DNA of 64,000 nt from assembly GCF_014203355.1 (NCBI RefSeq), contig NZ_JACHIR010000001.1, positions 3,784,038 through 3,848,037 on the forward strand. Direction: 5' to 3'. The position numbers and the translations under genes are program-made. This DNA comes from Kutzneria kofuensis (GTDB lineage Bacteria > Actinomycetota > Actinomycetes > Mycobacteriales > Pseudonocardiaceae). The notes below the pieces were generated by a model. That model was not told the origin of the DNA. It ran no database searches and worked only from the letters and a program-made list of their open reading frames with translations. Positions 27,139 through 35,851 of this stretch are shown piece by piece. How positions within the stretch are numbered: position 1 is the first letter of the stretch; each line of letters opens with the position of its first letter.

Positions 27139-27594
27139 TGGCCTCGACCAACTTTCCGGGCATACAGCAGCGAGCCGGCCGAGTTCGACACGGAACCGCC
27201 GGACCATTCTCGTTACCGTCGAGTATTTTTCGGGCAGCCTTCAGTACCGGGAGGAGCTGGCAGGTAAACCCCGCAACCCCATTGCCCCAACGACCAAGCA
27301 CGGTACCACCCGAACGGGTGACATGATTCACCAATTAGCGCGGGTTCAGCAAATTGATCATGGCTTAGCGAATTTTTAGTCGATACTCCCAGGCCATCCC
27401 GCATCAACGTCCACAAAGGACCAGTTACGGGGAACCTCTTTCATGTTCCCCCCACTGCTGCGCCCTCGACCGTTCGGCGCAGCAGCGTCGGCGTTGACCA
27501 AGGGTTGACATTTGCGTTTTCAACAACAAACAGCTGTTCGGGGCCATAGCCGGCCGGCCATGACCCCGACAACTCCACCCGCGAAAATCGCCCG
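27139..27594. other. AT-richer intergenic region upstream of the Crp/Fnr gene
   Basis: About 450 bases with clearly lower GC than the neighbouring genes and no convincing open frame. It should contain the promoter of the Crp-cyclase-NTPase block and, near its right end, the terminator pair of the upstream membrane-protein gene. Confidence 0.5.
27429..27485 (-). terminator. Tandem hairpins after the multi-TM gene
   Basis: Two adjacent inverted repeats: GGGGAAC / GTTCCCC (27429-27451) and a perfect 10-bp stem CTGCTGCGCC / GGCGCAGCAG (27455-27485). They lie about 110 bases after the stop of the leftward 27595-29220 gene and probably end that transcript, separating it from the Crp-led block. Confidence 0.6.
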
Positions 27595-29220
27595 TCACAG
27601 CTCCCGCGGCGGGTAGCCGAGCACGTGATGCACCCCCGGAAGCGCACTGCCCGAACTGTCGGAATTGGGATTGGGAGTGACAAAGGCAGTGACAACCGTC
27701 GCCAGCACGACGGCCGCGGCGCCGGCGAGCATCAGCAAGTACGGCGGCGCCGACGACGTCGGCAGGTCGACGCCTCTCTTGGAGATGACCATCGCCCGAC
27801 CGCCTCCGGGTTGGTCCAGCGGGACATGCGGGGCCGCCATGAGTTGCGGGGCTCCAGGCGTCGGGCTCGGTGGCGTCCCGTTGACGACGCTCGGCCGCTT
27901 GGCCAGCCAGTCGTTGACCTTGTCGAGCCGGTCAGCCAGGTCGGCGCGGTTGTTCTGGACGGGGGACGGCGGCGTTGCCCTGGTGCCGAATTCGACCAGA
28001 TCGAGGTCCGCCTCGGGCAGTCCCAGCCAGGACCAGCCGAGCTGCACCGCGGCACGGAAGTCGTTCAACGTCTTCTCCCGCAGGCCCTCCGCGTGTTCGC
28101 TGTGGGTACGGGCGTCGTTGAGCGCCGTGATCGCCCGTTGGCGCGCCGCGGAGACCACGCCGATGGCGTACCGGTGGCGGTTGGTGAGCACCGCCAAAGC
28201 CTTGCGCTCCTTGGCAAGCCGGTAGCCAAGCAGGTTGCCCCGGCAGTACATGCGGGCCATCAGCACCACCGCGAGGCCCAAGATCAGCCCGATCGGCGCC
28301 CCGTACAGGACCGCCTGAAGGCTCACGAAATCGGCGAGCCGGGCCAGCACGGCGATCCGGACGCCACCGATCATCGCGACGAAGGTGGCGACCAGCACGA
28401 GCAACCAGTAGGCATGGGCCAGGTGCTGCTCGGCCTCGGCGATCTGCGGGGCGCTCGGCGCTGATCTGGCGGCCGGCTTCGTGCGCAGCATGCGGTTGTA
28501 GTCGCCGGCCGCGGCGCGGCGGTCGACGCACACCCGCTCGGCCTTCACGAAGGTCCGGGCCGACCACTCGATGCCGAAGACCTGCAACCCGGTCGCGGCC
28601 GCCGCGATGAGCCACCGGAACACGCTGCCCGAGCTCGCCTCGAAGCTGAGATTCAGCAGGGGCTTCCACAGCAGGACCAGGTCCAGTCCACCGAGCAGCA
28701 TCGTCGCGAGAACCCGCCAACTGCCCGGCCATGGGCGCTCGGTGTGCCGGGAGTCCCCCTCCTGGACCCGCTGCCGGGCCAACTCCTCGTCCTCGCGGTG
28801 CAGTTGCTGCAACTGCAGCCCGTCGAGGACCCCGCCGTCCGGCCCGGTCAGCGGCTCGTTGAGCACGCCGTCGGCGATCTGGCTGTGCTCGACGGCCTCG
28901 GCCAGGTGCTTGGCCACCGCCAGCTCGCGGTTGGTCGCCTGCTCGTCGGAGTTGGCCGAGTACTTCGTCGCCAGGCCCTGACACGTCACCGCCGCCACCC
29001 CGACGCCGCCGCGCGCCACGTCCTCGAGCGCGTGGCCGTGGTACGGCTTGCCGGTGGTCGGGTCGATCACCGTGAGATACAGATTGACCGCCGCCGACCA
29101 GACGCCGTCGTCGATACCACCCTTCGTGGCGATCGCCACCGGCGGCAGGTGTTCCGCGAAGAAGGCGCCCGGCGGCAGGCCGGGATAGGGGTCGAGGGTG
29201 ATTTCTGGTTCAGTTGCCAC
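27595..29220 (-). CDS. Multi-TM membrane protein of unknown function
   Basis: A 541-residue protein. The N-terminal 170 residues are soluble (starts MATEPEITLDPYPGLPPGAFF) and are followed by hydrophobic segments at ATMLLGGLDLVLLWKPLL, WLIAAAATGLQVFGI, LLVLVATFVAMIGGV and IGLILGLAVVLM. A helical region and a Pro-rich linker come next, then a last TM (LLMLAGAAAVVLATVVTAFV) and a short outside tail. The GTG at 29220 has a GGAGAG site four bases upstream, better than the ATG at 29232. No family is recognised. It is coupled to the OmpA-like gene (18 bases apart), so the two probably work together in the envelope. Confidence 0.65.
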   Translation of the reverse strand: MATEPEITLDPYPGLPPGAFFAEHLPPVAIATKGGIDDGVWSAAVNLYLTVIDPTTGKPYHGHALEDVARGGVGVAAVTCQGLATKYSANSDEQATNRELAVAKHLAEAVEHSQIADGVLNEPLTGPDGGVLDGLQLQQLHREDEELARQRVQEGDSRHTERPWPGSWRVLATMLLGGLDLVLLWKPLLNLSFEASSGSVFRWLIAAAATGLQVFGIEWSARTFVKAERVCVDRRAAAGDYNRMLRTKPAARSAPSAPQIAEAEQHLAHAYWLLVLVATFVAMIGGVRIAVLARLADFVSLQAVLYGAPIGLILGLAVVLMARMYCRGNLLGYRLAKERKALAVLTNRHRYAIGVVSAARQRAITALNDARTHSEHAEGLREKTLNDFRAAVQLGWSWLGLPEADLDLVEFGTRATPPSPVQNNRADLADRLDKVNDWLAKRPSVVNGTPPSPTPGAPQLMAAPHVPLDQPGGGRAMVISKRGVDLPTSSAPPYLLMLAGAAAVVLATVVTAFVTPNPNSDSSGSALPGVHHVLGYPPREL

Positions 29221-29238
29221 GGGGCTCTCCATCCAGCG

Positions 29239-30432
29239 TCAGGGTTTTTTGACAAGCCGGAGCACGACCACACGCTGCGCCGCCGAGTACGGGTCCTGTT
29301 CGGGATCGGCGCGGTCTTGAAAGCCAACTCCCCGCGCACTGATATCCGCGTCAGGCACGCCCCGGTCCCGCAGCATCGCCGCAATAGCATTAGCACGGTC
29401 GGACGAGGTCTGGTTCGCTCCGGCGGCATCACCGAAGCGTGCGCAATATCCCGTGACTTCGATCCGATACCGGCCGAGGCTCTGCCGGTATGCCGCCGCT
29501 ACCGTGTTCACTACCTGCTCGGCCGCTGGCGGGTCGGCCAGTTCCGCGATATTGGGCTTGAACGCCGCGTTGTCGATGCGCAAGTCCCCGGTTGGCGGCG
29601 GTGGCGGCGGCTTGACTCCCTCGATTACCGGGACTGACGCGGAGTGCGGCCAGGCGGCCTTGATCGTGTTGTCGTGCACCGGTTCGCTCACCGTGGCGTG
29701 CATGCGTTCGGCCAAATCGGTGATGAAGACCGCGCGCCATGCCTCAGAAGCCGGGCTCAACGCCCGCTGGCCGTCGCCGACCGGCGTCATCAGCACCGGG
29801 TGCAGGCGCACCCCATCCAGGTCCAGGCGGCCCAGCGAGCCCTTCATCAGCTCGTCCACGGCCTGTTTGGGATCTGTCCCAGTCAGCATGCTGATAGTCA
29901 GCGGGTCCACCGATCCCGCGAACACCGTCGTGGACAGCCACACCTCCACCGGTCCGCCGGCCGCTCGTTCCTCGTCCGCCGCCGCCTGCAGCGCCGCGAA
30001 CAGCGCGAACCCCTGCTCTTCCACCGCCGTTTCGCCCACTTTCGCCACCGCTTTGTCGAGCCGTGGTCTAAGCGCCTTTTCGACCTTGTCCTTGTCGGTG
30101 ACCTGCTCCCCTTCCACCGTAAGCTTCAGGTCTTCGGTGTCCACCAAACGCGCCCGCTCACCCACGACCCAGGTGGCCAATTCCCCGCCGCCCGAGACCC
30201 CGATTTCCTGTGCCCGTACTCGAACCGACGCCGGCATCGCCGCCGACACCCTCGTCGTCTTCTCCGCGATCCACACCATCTTCGTACTACTCGGCACCCG
30301 CCCCGGCCCCAGAAGCAACAGCACCGCAAAAACAATTCCCAGCCCCGCCATCGCACCGGCAAAGACCTTGGCATTGGTCGACCACCGCCTGGGTTCTTCA
30401 CCCAAACCGATGTGCTCGTAGTACCCCGCCAT
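29239..30432 (-). CDS. Membrane-anchored OmpA-like peptidoglycan-binding protein
   Basis: A 397-residue protein with a single TM at about residues 23-42 and a C-terminal OmpA/MotB-type domain (IEVTGYCARFGDAAGANQTSSDRANAIAAMLRDRG and then the ISARGVGFQD strand), which binds the peptide stem of peptidoglycan. The middle 230 residues (about 50-275) are extracytoplasmic with no recognised family, joined by a run of six prolines. The ATG at 30432 has GGAG six bases upstream and gives MAGYYEHIGL; the frame continues upstream without a site. It heads a two-gene unit with the multi-TM protein. Confidence 0.8.
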   Translation of the reverse strand: MAGYYEHIGLGEEPRRWSTNAKVFAGAMAGLGIVFAVLLLLGPGRVPSSTKMVWIAEKTTRVSAAMPASVRVRAQEIGVSGGGELATWVVGERARLVDTEDLKLTVEGEQVTDKDKVEKALRPRLDKAVAKVGETAVEEQGFALFAALQAAADEERAAGGPVEVWLSTTVFAGSVDPLTISMLTGTDPKQAVDELMKGSLGRLDLDGVRLHPVLMTPVGDGQRALSPASEAWRAVFITDLAERMHATVSEPVHDNTIKAAWPHSASVPVIEGVKPPPPPPTGDLRIDNAAFKPNIAELADPPAAEQVVNTVAAAYRQSLGRYRIEVTGYCARFGDAAGANQTSSDRANAIAAMLRDRGVPDADISARGVGFQDRADPEQDPYSAAQRVVVLRLVKKP

Positions 30433-30900
30433 AAGGATCTCCACCGGGCTTTCACTCGCCACACAAGCGCGCCCTAATGGTCGCCACCCCGCGACTATTC
30501 GTTACCCGGATCAACCCCCATTCGGACCACACCCTTGCCCCTCCGCTTCCCTTCGAGTGAATCCTTCCATTTCCTGTAACAGGCGAGGGTGCGGTCGAGG
30601 CGAGCAACGAGGTGGAGAAGGCGCAGGCCAGGCCGACTCGAGCCCCATCCGAGCAACGCGACCCGAGTTGGCCGAGGGGCAAAGCGAGCCCGAGCAGACA
30701 ACCGAGCGCACTGACAACACCCAACAGCGGGCGACACACACCGAGCCCGACTCAGGCGGCGACGCGACCGAGCACTGATCCAAGGGCGACGCGCAGCGAG
30801 CCCACCCCGGGGGCGATGGCGGAGCCGAGCCCGAAGGGGGTGCAGGGGGCGAAGCCCCTCCTGCCTTGGGGTGTGGGGCGAGCCCCACAAGCTCCGCGAA
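30433..30900. repeat. Non-coding, GC-rich hairpin-dense region downstream of tRNA-Thr
   Basis: About 470 bases without a believable gene. It is built of many short imperfect inverted repeats of the type GGGGCGAAGCCCC and TGGGGCGAGCCCCA (clustered at about 30845-30890) and of degenerate CTCGG-rich units. Open frames here are biased by composition. Such degenerate hairpin DNA is often seen beside actinobacterial tRNA genes. The promoter of the OmpA-like gene should lie at its left end. Confidence 0.5.
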
Positions 30901-30904
30901 AGAC

Positions 30905-30935
30905 AAAAGGCGAGCGCTCTGTGCGAGCACTCGCC
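30905..30935 (-). terminator. Intrinsic terminator of tRNA-Thr
   Basis: An 11-bp stem with one G-T pair (GGCGAGTGCTC / GAGCGCTCGCC on the minus strand), a GCACA loop, and TTTTGTCTTT following. It begins nine bases after the encoded CCA of the tRNA, as expected for a tRNA terminator. Confidence 0.85.
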
Positions 30936-30944
30936 CTCCATGTC

Positions 30945-31021
30945 TGGAGCCGCCTGTCGGAATCGAACCGACGACCTGCTCATTACGAGTGAGCTGCTCT
31001 GGCCGACTGAGCTAAGGCGGC
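30945..31021 (-). tRNA. tRNA-Thr, anticodon CGT
   Basis: The minus strand folds into a complete cloverleaf: acceptor GCCGCCT / AGGCGGC, D-stem GCTC/GAGC, anticodon stem GCTCA/TGAGC with loop CTCGTAA (anticodon CGT, decoding ACG), and T-arm with GGTTCGATTCC. The discriminator base is T and the 3' CCA is encoded. It is followed by a U-tract terminator. Confidence 0.96.
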
Positions 31022-31216
31022 GTGGTGCGTGACCACTATAGCGGGCGGGGGACGTGGCTCGCGCCGGGGTTGTGGGATGGGCGGGGTGACGGGGGTCTCA
31101 TCCGGGTGGGTTCGCTCGTTCGCGCTAACGACGGGGGCGTCACCTGCGGTTACGTATGTCGTTAGCCCCTACGTGACGCCGGTCTCAGGCGCCGGTCACT
31201 GAGGAGGAAGCAGCAG

Positions 31217-32812
31217 ATGCGTGGTCGCCCGCCGCTCGCCCTGGCACTGCCGGCCGCCATCGCCATGCTGGCGGTGGGCACGGGCCCGGCGTTCGGGGTG
31301 CCGACGACGACGCCGGTGCCGGGACCGGCGGATCCGAACCAGCCGCCGGCGTCGGCGGCGAACGGGCCGCAGCCGCTGGGGCACGCGGTGGGGGACGCGG
31401 GCGGGGGGCTGGCGGTGGTGCGACTCCTGCCGAACTCGGTGCCGACGTCGACGATCCTGCCGAACCTGCAGGACGAGCTGCCGAAGCAGCCGGCGGCGGA
31501 GGCGGGGTTCGGGCTGTCGAGCGCCCAGGCGAACTCGGAGGCGTACCTGTCGTACGAGCGGGCGATCGCGCAGGCGTCGCCGCTGGGGTTCGCGATCGCG
31601 GGCAACGCGCCGCAGACGCCGGGGGCGCTGTCGCAGACGGCGCTGCCGGACAACCCGCAGGCGACGACGGGTGGCCTGAACCCGCCGTCGACGCCGTTGG
31701 ATTCGCTGGTGAAGGTGGGCCTGCTGAACGGCAGCGTGCACGCGCGCTGGAGTGAGACGACGGGCCCGTGCGTGGACACGATCGCGGACGCGCAGACGTC
31801 GCTGGCGGATCTGTCCGTCCTGAACGCGATTCCGAACCTGCCGAAGGTGACGGACCTCACGGGCCTGATCAACCCGAGCGCGAAGCTGGACGCGGGCACG
31901 GCGACGCAGGTGGTGGACTCGCTGAAGACGATGACGGCCCCGCTGAGCCAGCTGGGCGGCCTGTTGTCGGGCAAGCAGACGTCCGACGGCAAGGGCTCGC
32001 TGGTGAGCCTGCCGAACACGCTGAGCTCCCGGTCCGTGGTGAAGCTGGTGGACATCCCGGGCTCGCCGAACAAGGCGGTGCAGTCGACGTCCACGATGCA
32101 GGTGGCCGGCCTGAAGATCCTGGCGGGCACGCCGATGGAGCTGGACGTGAACGTGGTCAGCCAGCCCACGCTGCAGGTGACCTCGACCGGTGACCCGAAG
32201 ACGTCGTCGGTGAACTACACGGCTCCGGTGCTGCAGGTGGTGCAGGGCGGCAAGACGCTGGGCACGCTGGACGCCGCGAACCCGAAGCTGGACGTGCCGA
32301 TCGGCGTCCCGCTGCCGGGCGCGGACCAGCTGGGCAAGCTGCCGATCATCGGCGGTCTGCTGCCCAACGGCAGCGCGCTGCCCGCCGACCTGAAGAAGAT
32401 CGACATCGGCGTGCTGCGGCTGCAGATCGCCGAGCTGGACCAGAAGACGCAGGCGATCAAGGGCCAGCCGTTCGACGGTTTCCAGCTGGGCGCGACGGCC
32501 CGGCTGCTGGACCTGCAGGTGTTGCCGACGGACGCGCTGGGCCTGCCGAACCTGCCGTCGGCGCTGGCGCAGGTGACGCTGGGCGAGCAGGTGGCCCGGG
32601 CGGTGGCGCCGACGGGCGGCGTGGTGTGCGGCTCGACGACGCCGGGCGCCCCGACGACGAACCCGGCCCCGCAGGGTGCGCCGCCGCTGGCCTACACGAC
32701 CGCCGCGTACGCGACGATCCCGCTGTTCTGGACGGGCACCGCGTTGCTGCTGACCGGGGTGGTCGTTGTCGCGGCGCTGCCTTACCGCAGGCGGCGCCGC
32801 GACAACGGGTGA
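31217..32812 (+). CDS. Secreted, C-terminally membrane-anchored wall-type protein
   Basis: A 531-residue protein with a signal peptide (PPLALALPAAIAMLAVGTGPAFG, cleavage near residue 27), a low-complexity Pro/Ala region, a long extracellular part rich in Leu, Gly, Thr and Ser with two lone cysteines, and a C-terminal anchor made of one TM (TIPLFWTGTALLLTGVVVVAAL) and a basic PYRRRRRDNG tail. No LPxTG motif is seen. Such proteins are common in filamentous actinomycetes and have no defined role. The start at 31217 follows GAGGAAG-type sequence. Confidence 0.7.
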   Translation: MRGRPPLALALPAAIAMLAVGTGPAFGVPTTTPVPGPADPNQPPASAANGPQPLGHAVGDAGGGLAVVRLLPNSVPTSTILPNLQDELPKQPAAEAGFGLSSAQANSEAYLSYERAIAQASPLGFAIAGNAPQTPGALSQTALPDNPQATTGGLNPPSTPLDSLVKVGLLNGSVHARWSETTGPCVDTIADAQTSLADLSVLNAIPNLPKVTDLTGLINPSAKLDAGTATQVVDSLKTMTAPLSQLGGLLSGKQTSDGKGSLVSLPNTLSSRSVVKLVDIPGSPNKAVQSTSTMQVAGLKILAGTPMELDVNVVSQPTLQVTSTGDPKTSSVNYTAPVLQVVQGGKTLGTLDAANPKLDVPIGVPLPGADQLGKLPIIGGLLPNGSALPADLKKIDIGVLRLQIAELDQKTQAIKGQPFDGFQLGATARLLDLQVLPTDALGLPNLPSALAQVTLGEQVARAVAPTGGVVCGSTTPGAPTTNPAPQGAPPLAYTTAAYATIPLFWTGTALLLTGVVVVAALPYRRRRRDNG

Positions 32813-32818
32813 CCTACC

Positions 32819-34030
32819 TCAGATGTCCAGCGCGAGCTTGGCCCGGTCGGGCCGCAGCACGCGCAGGATCGCCTCCATCATGTAGTAGTCCGCGTACGGC
32901 AGGCCGATCTCGACGCCGTCCTCGGCGGGCCGGTTCCGGGTGCCGCGCGACAGAATGGCGTCCGCCCGTGCGGACTTGGTGGTGAGACACGTCCGGCCGA
33001 GCGCGTCGAGGAACCGCAGCGCGGCGGCTTCGTAGCGCGGGTTGCCGGTGAGCTTGGCCAGGTCGAGCATGCCGGCGGCGTTGACCGTCGCCGCGGACGA
33101 GTCCTTGACGTCGTACGGCGCCAGCGGCGACCGGTAGTCCCACACCGGGATGTAGTCGTCGGTGATGTGCTGGATGGTCCAGTCCGCCAACCGACGTGAG
33201 GTGTCGAGGAACGCCCGGTTGCCGGTGCGGAGGTACATCCGCGCGAAGCCGTACACCGCCCACGACTGCCCGCGTGACCAGCACGACGTGGCGCTGTAGC
33301 CCTGCACGGTGTTCTGCCCGATCGCCGCGCCGGTGTCGGGGTTGAAGTCGAACACGTGGCAGGTGGTGTTGTCCGGCCGCACCATGTACTTCTGCGCGGT
33401 GGTCGCGTGCGCGACGGCGATGTCCTGGTACTTGCTGTCGCCGGTGACCTTGGTGGCCCAGCACAGCAGGTCCAGGTTCATCATCGTGTCGATGATCATC
33501 CGGCCGGCGTTGTCGGGCGTGCCCAGCGCGCCCCAGGCCCGGATGAACTGGCCCTTCTCGTTGAAGCGCTTGATCAGCTCGCCGGCCGCGACCAGCGCGC
33601 CGTCCCGCCAGGACGTGTCGCCGGTCAGCCGGTACGCGGTGACCCACGACGGCGTGAACAGGAAGCCCAGGTCGTGGTCGGTGTTCTTGGTTTCCCTGGG
33701 CGCCAGCTTCAACGCCCACGACTCCGCCAGCTGCCGGAAGAAGTCGTCGTTGGTGTAGAGGTAGGCCATCCACAGCTGACCGGGCCAGAAGCCGCCGACC
33801 CAGCCGCCGTCCGCGGCGTAGGTGTACTTCTCGAACTTGGTCCCGGTCGGGAACGCCGTCACTGTGGGCGCGACCGCCCGCAGCTTGGCCACGGCGTAGT
33901 CCATGGCCTTGCGCAGATTGCCGATCCCGTTGGACGAGGCGTCGGCGGCGGAAGCGGCGGGGTTGGCTACCAAGGCTCCTCCAGCGGCGACTGCGGCGCC
34001 GGCGATCAGGGTCCGACGTGACAGGGTCAT
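32819..34030 (-). CDS. Glycoside hydrolase family 88 (unsaturated glucuronyl/galacturonyl hydrolase)
   Basis: Cleaves the 4,5-unsaturated uronic acid from the non-reducing end of oligosaccharides left by polysaccharide lyases. The 403-residue protein has a Tat signal (SRRTLIAGAAVAAGG) and GH88 sequence: HDLGFLFTPSW, RMIIDTMMNLDLLCWA with the catalytic aspartate region, CWSRGQSWAVYGFARMY, PYADYYMMEAILRV. The twin-arginine signal suggests it acts outside the cytoplasmic membrane. Its ATG overlaps the permease stop by one base. With kduI/kduD nearby it indicates use of pectin- or glycosaminoglycan-derived oligo-uronides. Confidence 0.92.
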   Translation of the reverse strand: MTLSRRTLIAGAAVAAGGALVANPAASAADASSNGIGNLRKAMDYAVAKLRAVAPTVTAFPTGTKFEKYTYAADGGWVGGFWPGQLWMAYLYTNDDFFRQLAESWALKLAPRETKNTDHDLGFLFTPSWVTAYRLTGDTSWRDGALVAAGELIKRFNEKGQFIRAWGALGTPDNAGRMIIDTMMNLDLLCWATKVTGDSKYQDIAVAHATTAQKYMVRPDNTTCHVFDFNPDTGAAIGQNTVQGYSATSCWSRGQSWAVYGFARMYLRTGNRAFLDTSRRLADWTIQHITDDYIPVWDYRSPLAPYDVKDSSAATVNAAGMLDLAKLTGNPRYEAAALRFLDALGRTCLTTKSARADAILSRGTRNRPAEDGVEIGLPYADYYMMEAILRVLRPDRAKLALDI

Positions 34031-35661
34031 CAGGGCACCATCCATCCGAGCACGGGGGTGGACTGCAGGTAGACGAGCACGCACAGGACCAGCAGCAGGC
34101 CGATGCTCCAGCCGAAGACGCGGCGGAACAGTTCGCCCTCCTTGCCCACCAGGCCGACCGCGGCGGTCCCGATGGCGAGGTTCTGCGGCGAGATCATCTT
34201 GGCCATGACGCCGCCGGAACTGTTGGCGGCGCCGAACAGGATCGGCGACGCGCCCAGCTGGTGCGCGGCGGCGAACTGGGAGCCGCCGAGCAGGGTGTTG
34301 GAGCCGACGTCGGTGCCGGTGATGGTGACGCCGAACCAGCCGACGACGGGCGAGAGGAACGCGAAGAACGCGCCGGTGCCGGCCAGCCACGAGCCGAGCG
34401 TGGTGATCTGCCCGGACAGGTTCATCACGTACGACAGCGCGAACACGGCGAGGATGGCGATGATCGCCCAGCCGAACTGCCGCACGGTCCGCCCGTAGAT
34501 CTTCACCGCGGTGCCGATGCCGATCTTCAGCACGATCAGCGACAGCAGGCCGGAGACGAGCAGCAGGGTGCCGGTGGCGCCGAAGAAGTTGAGCGTGTAG
34601 CTGGTGTCCACCTTCTTGCCGGCGGCGTTCTGGACGCTCAGGCCCGGCCAGGCGAACTTCCACACGATCGCGTTGAGCGCCTTCTTGATCGGCGCGATCT
34701 GGGCCAGCGAGAAGACCACCACGATGATCGCGTACGGGGTGAAGGCCTTGATCACGTCCGCCCGGCTGTCCCGGACCTCCTCACCGCCGGTCACCGTCGC
34801 GACGCCACCGCCGCCACCGCCGCCACCCCGGCCGGTGGTCACGGTCGCGGTCGCCGGCTGCCAGACCCGGACCAGCAGCAGCACGGCGCCGGCCGAGACG
34901 ATCGCGGCCAGGATGTCGCACAGCTGGTACGAGAGGTAGCTGGACACCAGGAACTGGGTGAGGCCGAAGCTCACGCCCGCGACGAGCGCGGCCGGCCATG
35001 CTTCCTTGACGCCCTTGCGCCCGTCGCAGATGTACAGCAGCACGAACGGCACGATCGCGGCCAGGAAGCACACCTGCCGCCCGGCCATCGCGCCGAACTG
35101 GTCGACCGGCAGGCCGCTGATCGGCCCGAGCGCGGTGATGGGGTTGCCGAGGCCGCCGAACGCGACGGGCGCGGTGTCGGCGACCAGCGTCAGCGCGGCC
35201 GCCTTGAGCGGATTGACGCCGAGCGCGATCAGCATCACCGAGCAGATGGCCACCGGGCTGCCGCCGCCGGCGAGCGCCTCGAGCAGCGCGCCGAAGGAGA
35301 AGGCGATCACGATGGCCTGCACGCGCGGATCGTCGCTGACCGAGCTGAACGCCCTGCGCAGCACCTCGAAGTGCCCGCTGTGCACGGTCAGGTTGTAGAC
35401 CCAGATCGCGTTGAACGTGATCCACAGGACCAGCAGCACGCTGTTCGCGATACCGAAGAGGCCCGCGTCCAGCGTCTGGCCGACCGGCATGCCGAAGCCG
35501 GCGACGGCGATCACGATGGAGATCACCAGCGCCGCGATGCCGGCCCAGTGCGCCTTCCAGCGCAGCCCGCCGAGCAGCACGAGCACCGCGATCAGGGGTA
35601 TCAGCGCCAGCAACGCCGACAGCGTGAGCGAGCCTGCCGGGTCGAGGGTCTGTCTGAACAC
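34030..35661 (-). CDS. L-lactate permease family (LctP) transporter
   Basis: A 543-residue polytopic carrier of the LctP family, which imports lactate or glycolate with protons. The family blocks GALLEALAGGGSPVAI, DTAPVAFGGLGNPI and GVTITGTDVGSNTLLG are clear, with 12-14 hydrophobic helices. A cytoplasmic loop near residue 280 carries a run of eight glycines. The GTG at 35661 starts the unit. Its coupling to GH88 and its position opposite kduI suggest that it carries the unsaturated uronate or a related acid rather than lactate; that is inference. Confidence 0.88.
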   Translation of the reverse strand: MFRQTLDPAGSLTLSALLALIPLIAVLVLLGGLRWKAHWAGIAALVISIVIAVAGFGMPVGQTLDAGLFGIANSVLLVLWITFNAIWVYNLTVHSGHFEVLRRAFSSVSDDPRVQAIVIAFSFGALLEALAGGGSPVAICSVMLIALGVNPLKAAALTLVADTAPVAFGGLGNPITALGPISGLPVDQFGAMAGRQVCFLAAIVPFVLLYICDGRKGVKEAWPAALVAGVSFGLTQFLVSSYLSYQLCDILAAIVSAGAVLLLVRVWQPATATVTTGRGGGGGGGGVATVTGGEEVRDSRADVIKAFTPYAIIVVVFSLAQIAPIKKALNAIVWKFAWPGLSVQNAAGKKVDTSYTLNFFGATGTLLLVSGLLSLIVLKIGIGTAVKIYGRTVRQFGWAIIAILAVFALSYVMNLSGQITTLGSWLAGTGAFFAFLSPVVGWFGVTITGTDVGSNTLLGGSQFAAAHQLGASPILFGAANSSGGVMAKMISPQNLAIGTAAVGLVGKEGELFRRVFGWSIGLLLVLCVLVYLQSTPVLGWMVP

Positions 35662-35741
35662 TTCTCACCGCCTTTTTCCCAGGTTGCAGCCCGAATGGAG
35701 ACCGGACCCCGTAACCGGCGGCGGTGGCCACGGGGGCACTT

Positions 35742-35766
35742 GTTCCGTAGGACGGAACGTAGTTCC
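35742..35766. promoter_or_regulatory. Palindromic operator candidate for the IclR-type regulator
   Basis: GTTCCGTAGGACGGAAC is a perfect 7-bp inverted repeat with a 3-base centre. Its right half is reused in GGAACGTAGTTCC, giving three alternating half sites in 25 bases. It lies in the control region between the divergent permease-GH88 and kduI-kduD-iclR units, where a pathway regulator should act. IclR proteins commonly bind GTTCC-type palindromes. Confidence 0.7.
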
Positions 35767-35851
35767 ATAGGTGGCGACATCGTGTCATCTGCATCCGACA
35801 ATCGCCAGGGGTCAACCGCCGCTGCCCCCGCTAGCCCAGCAGGAGCACCAC

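Noticed and set aside
30949-31021. Integration site (att) of a genomic island at tRNA-Thr
   Set aside because: No integrase, no excisionase and no second copy of the tRNA 3' end were recognised in the window.
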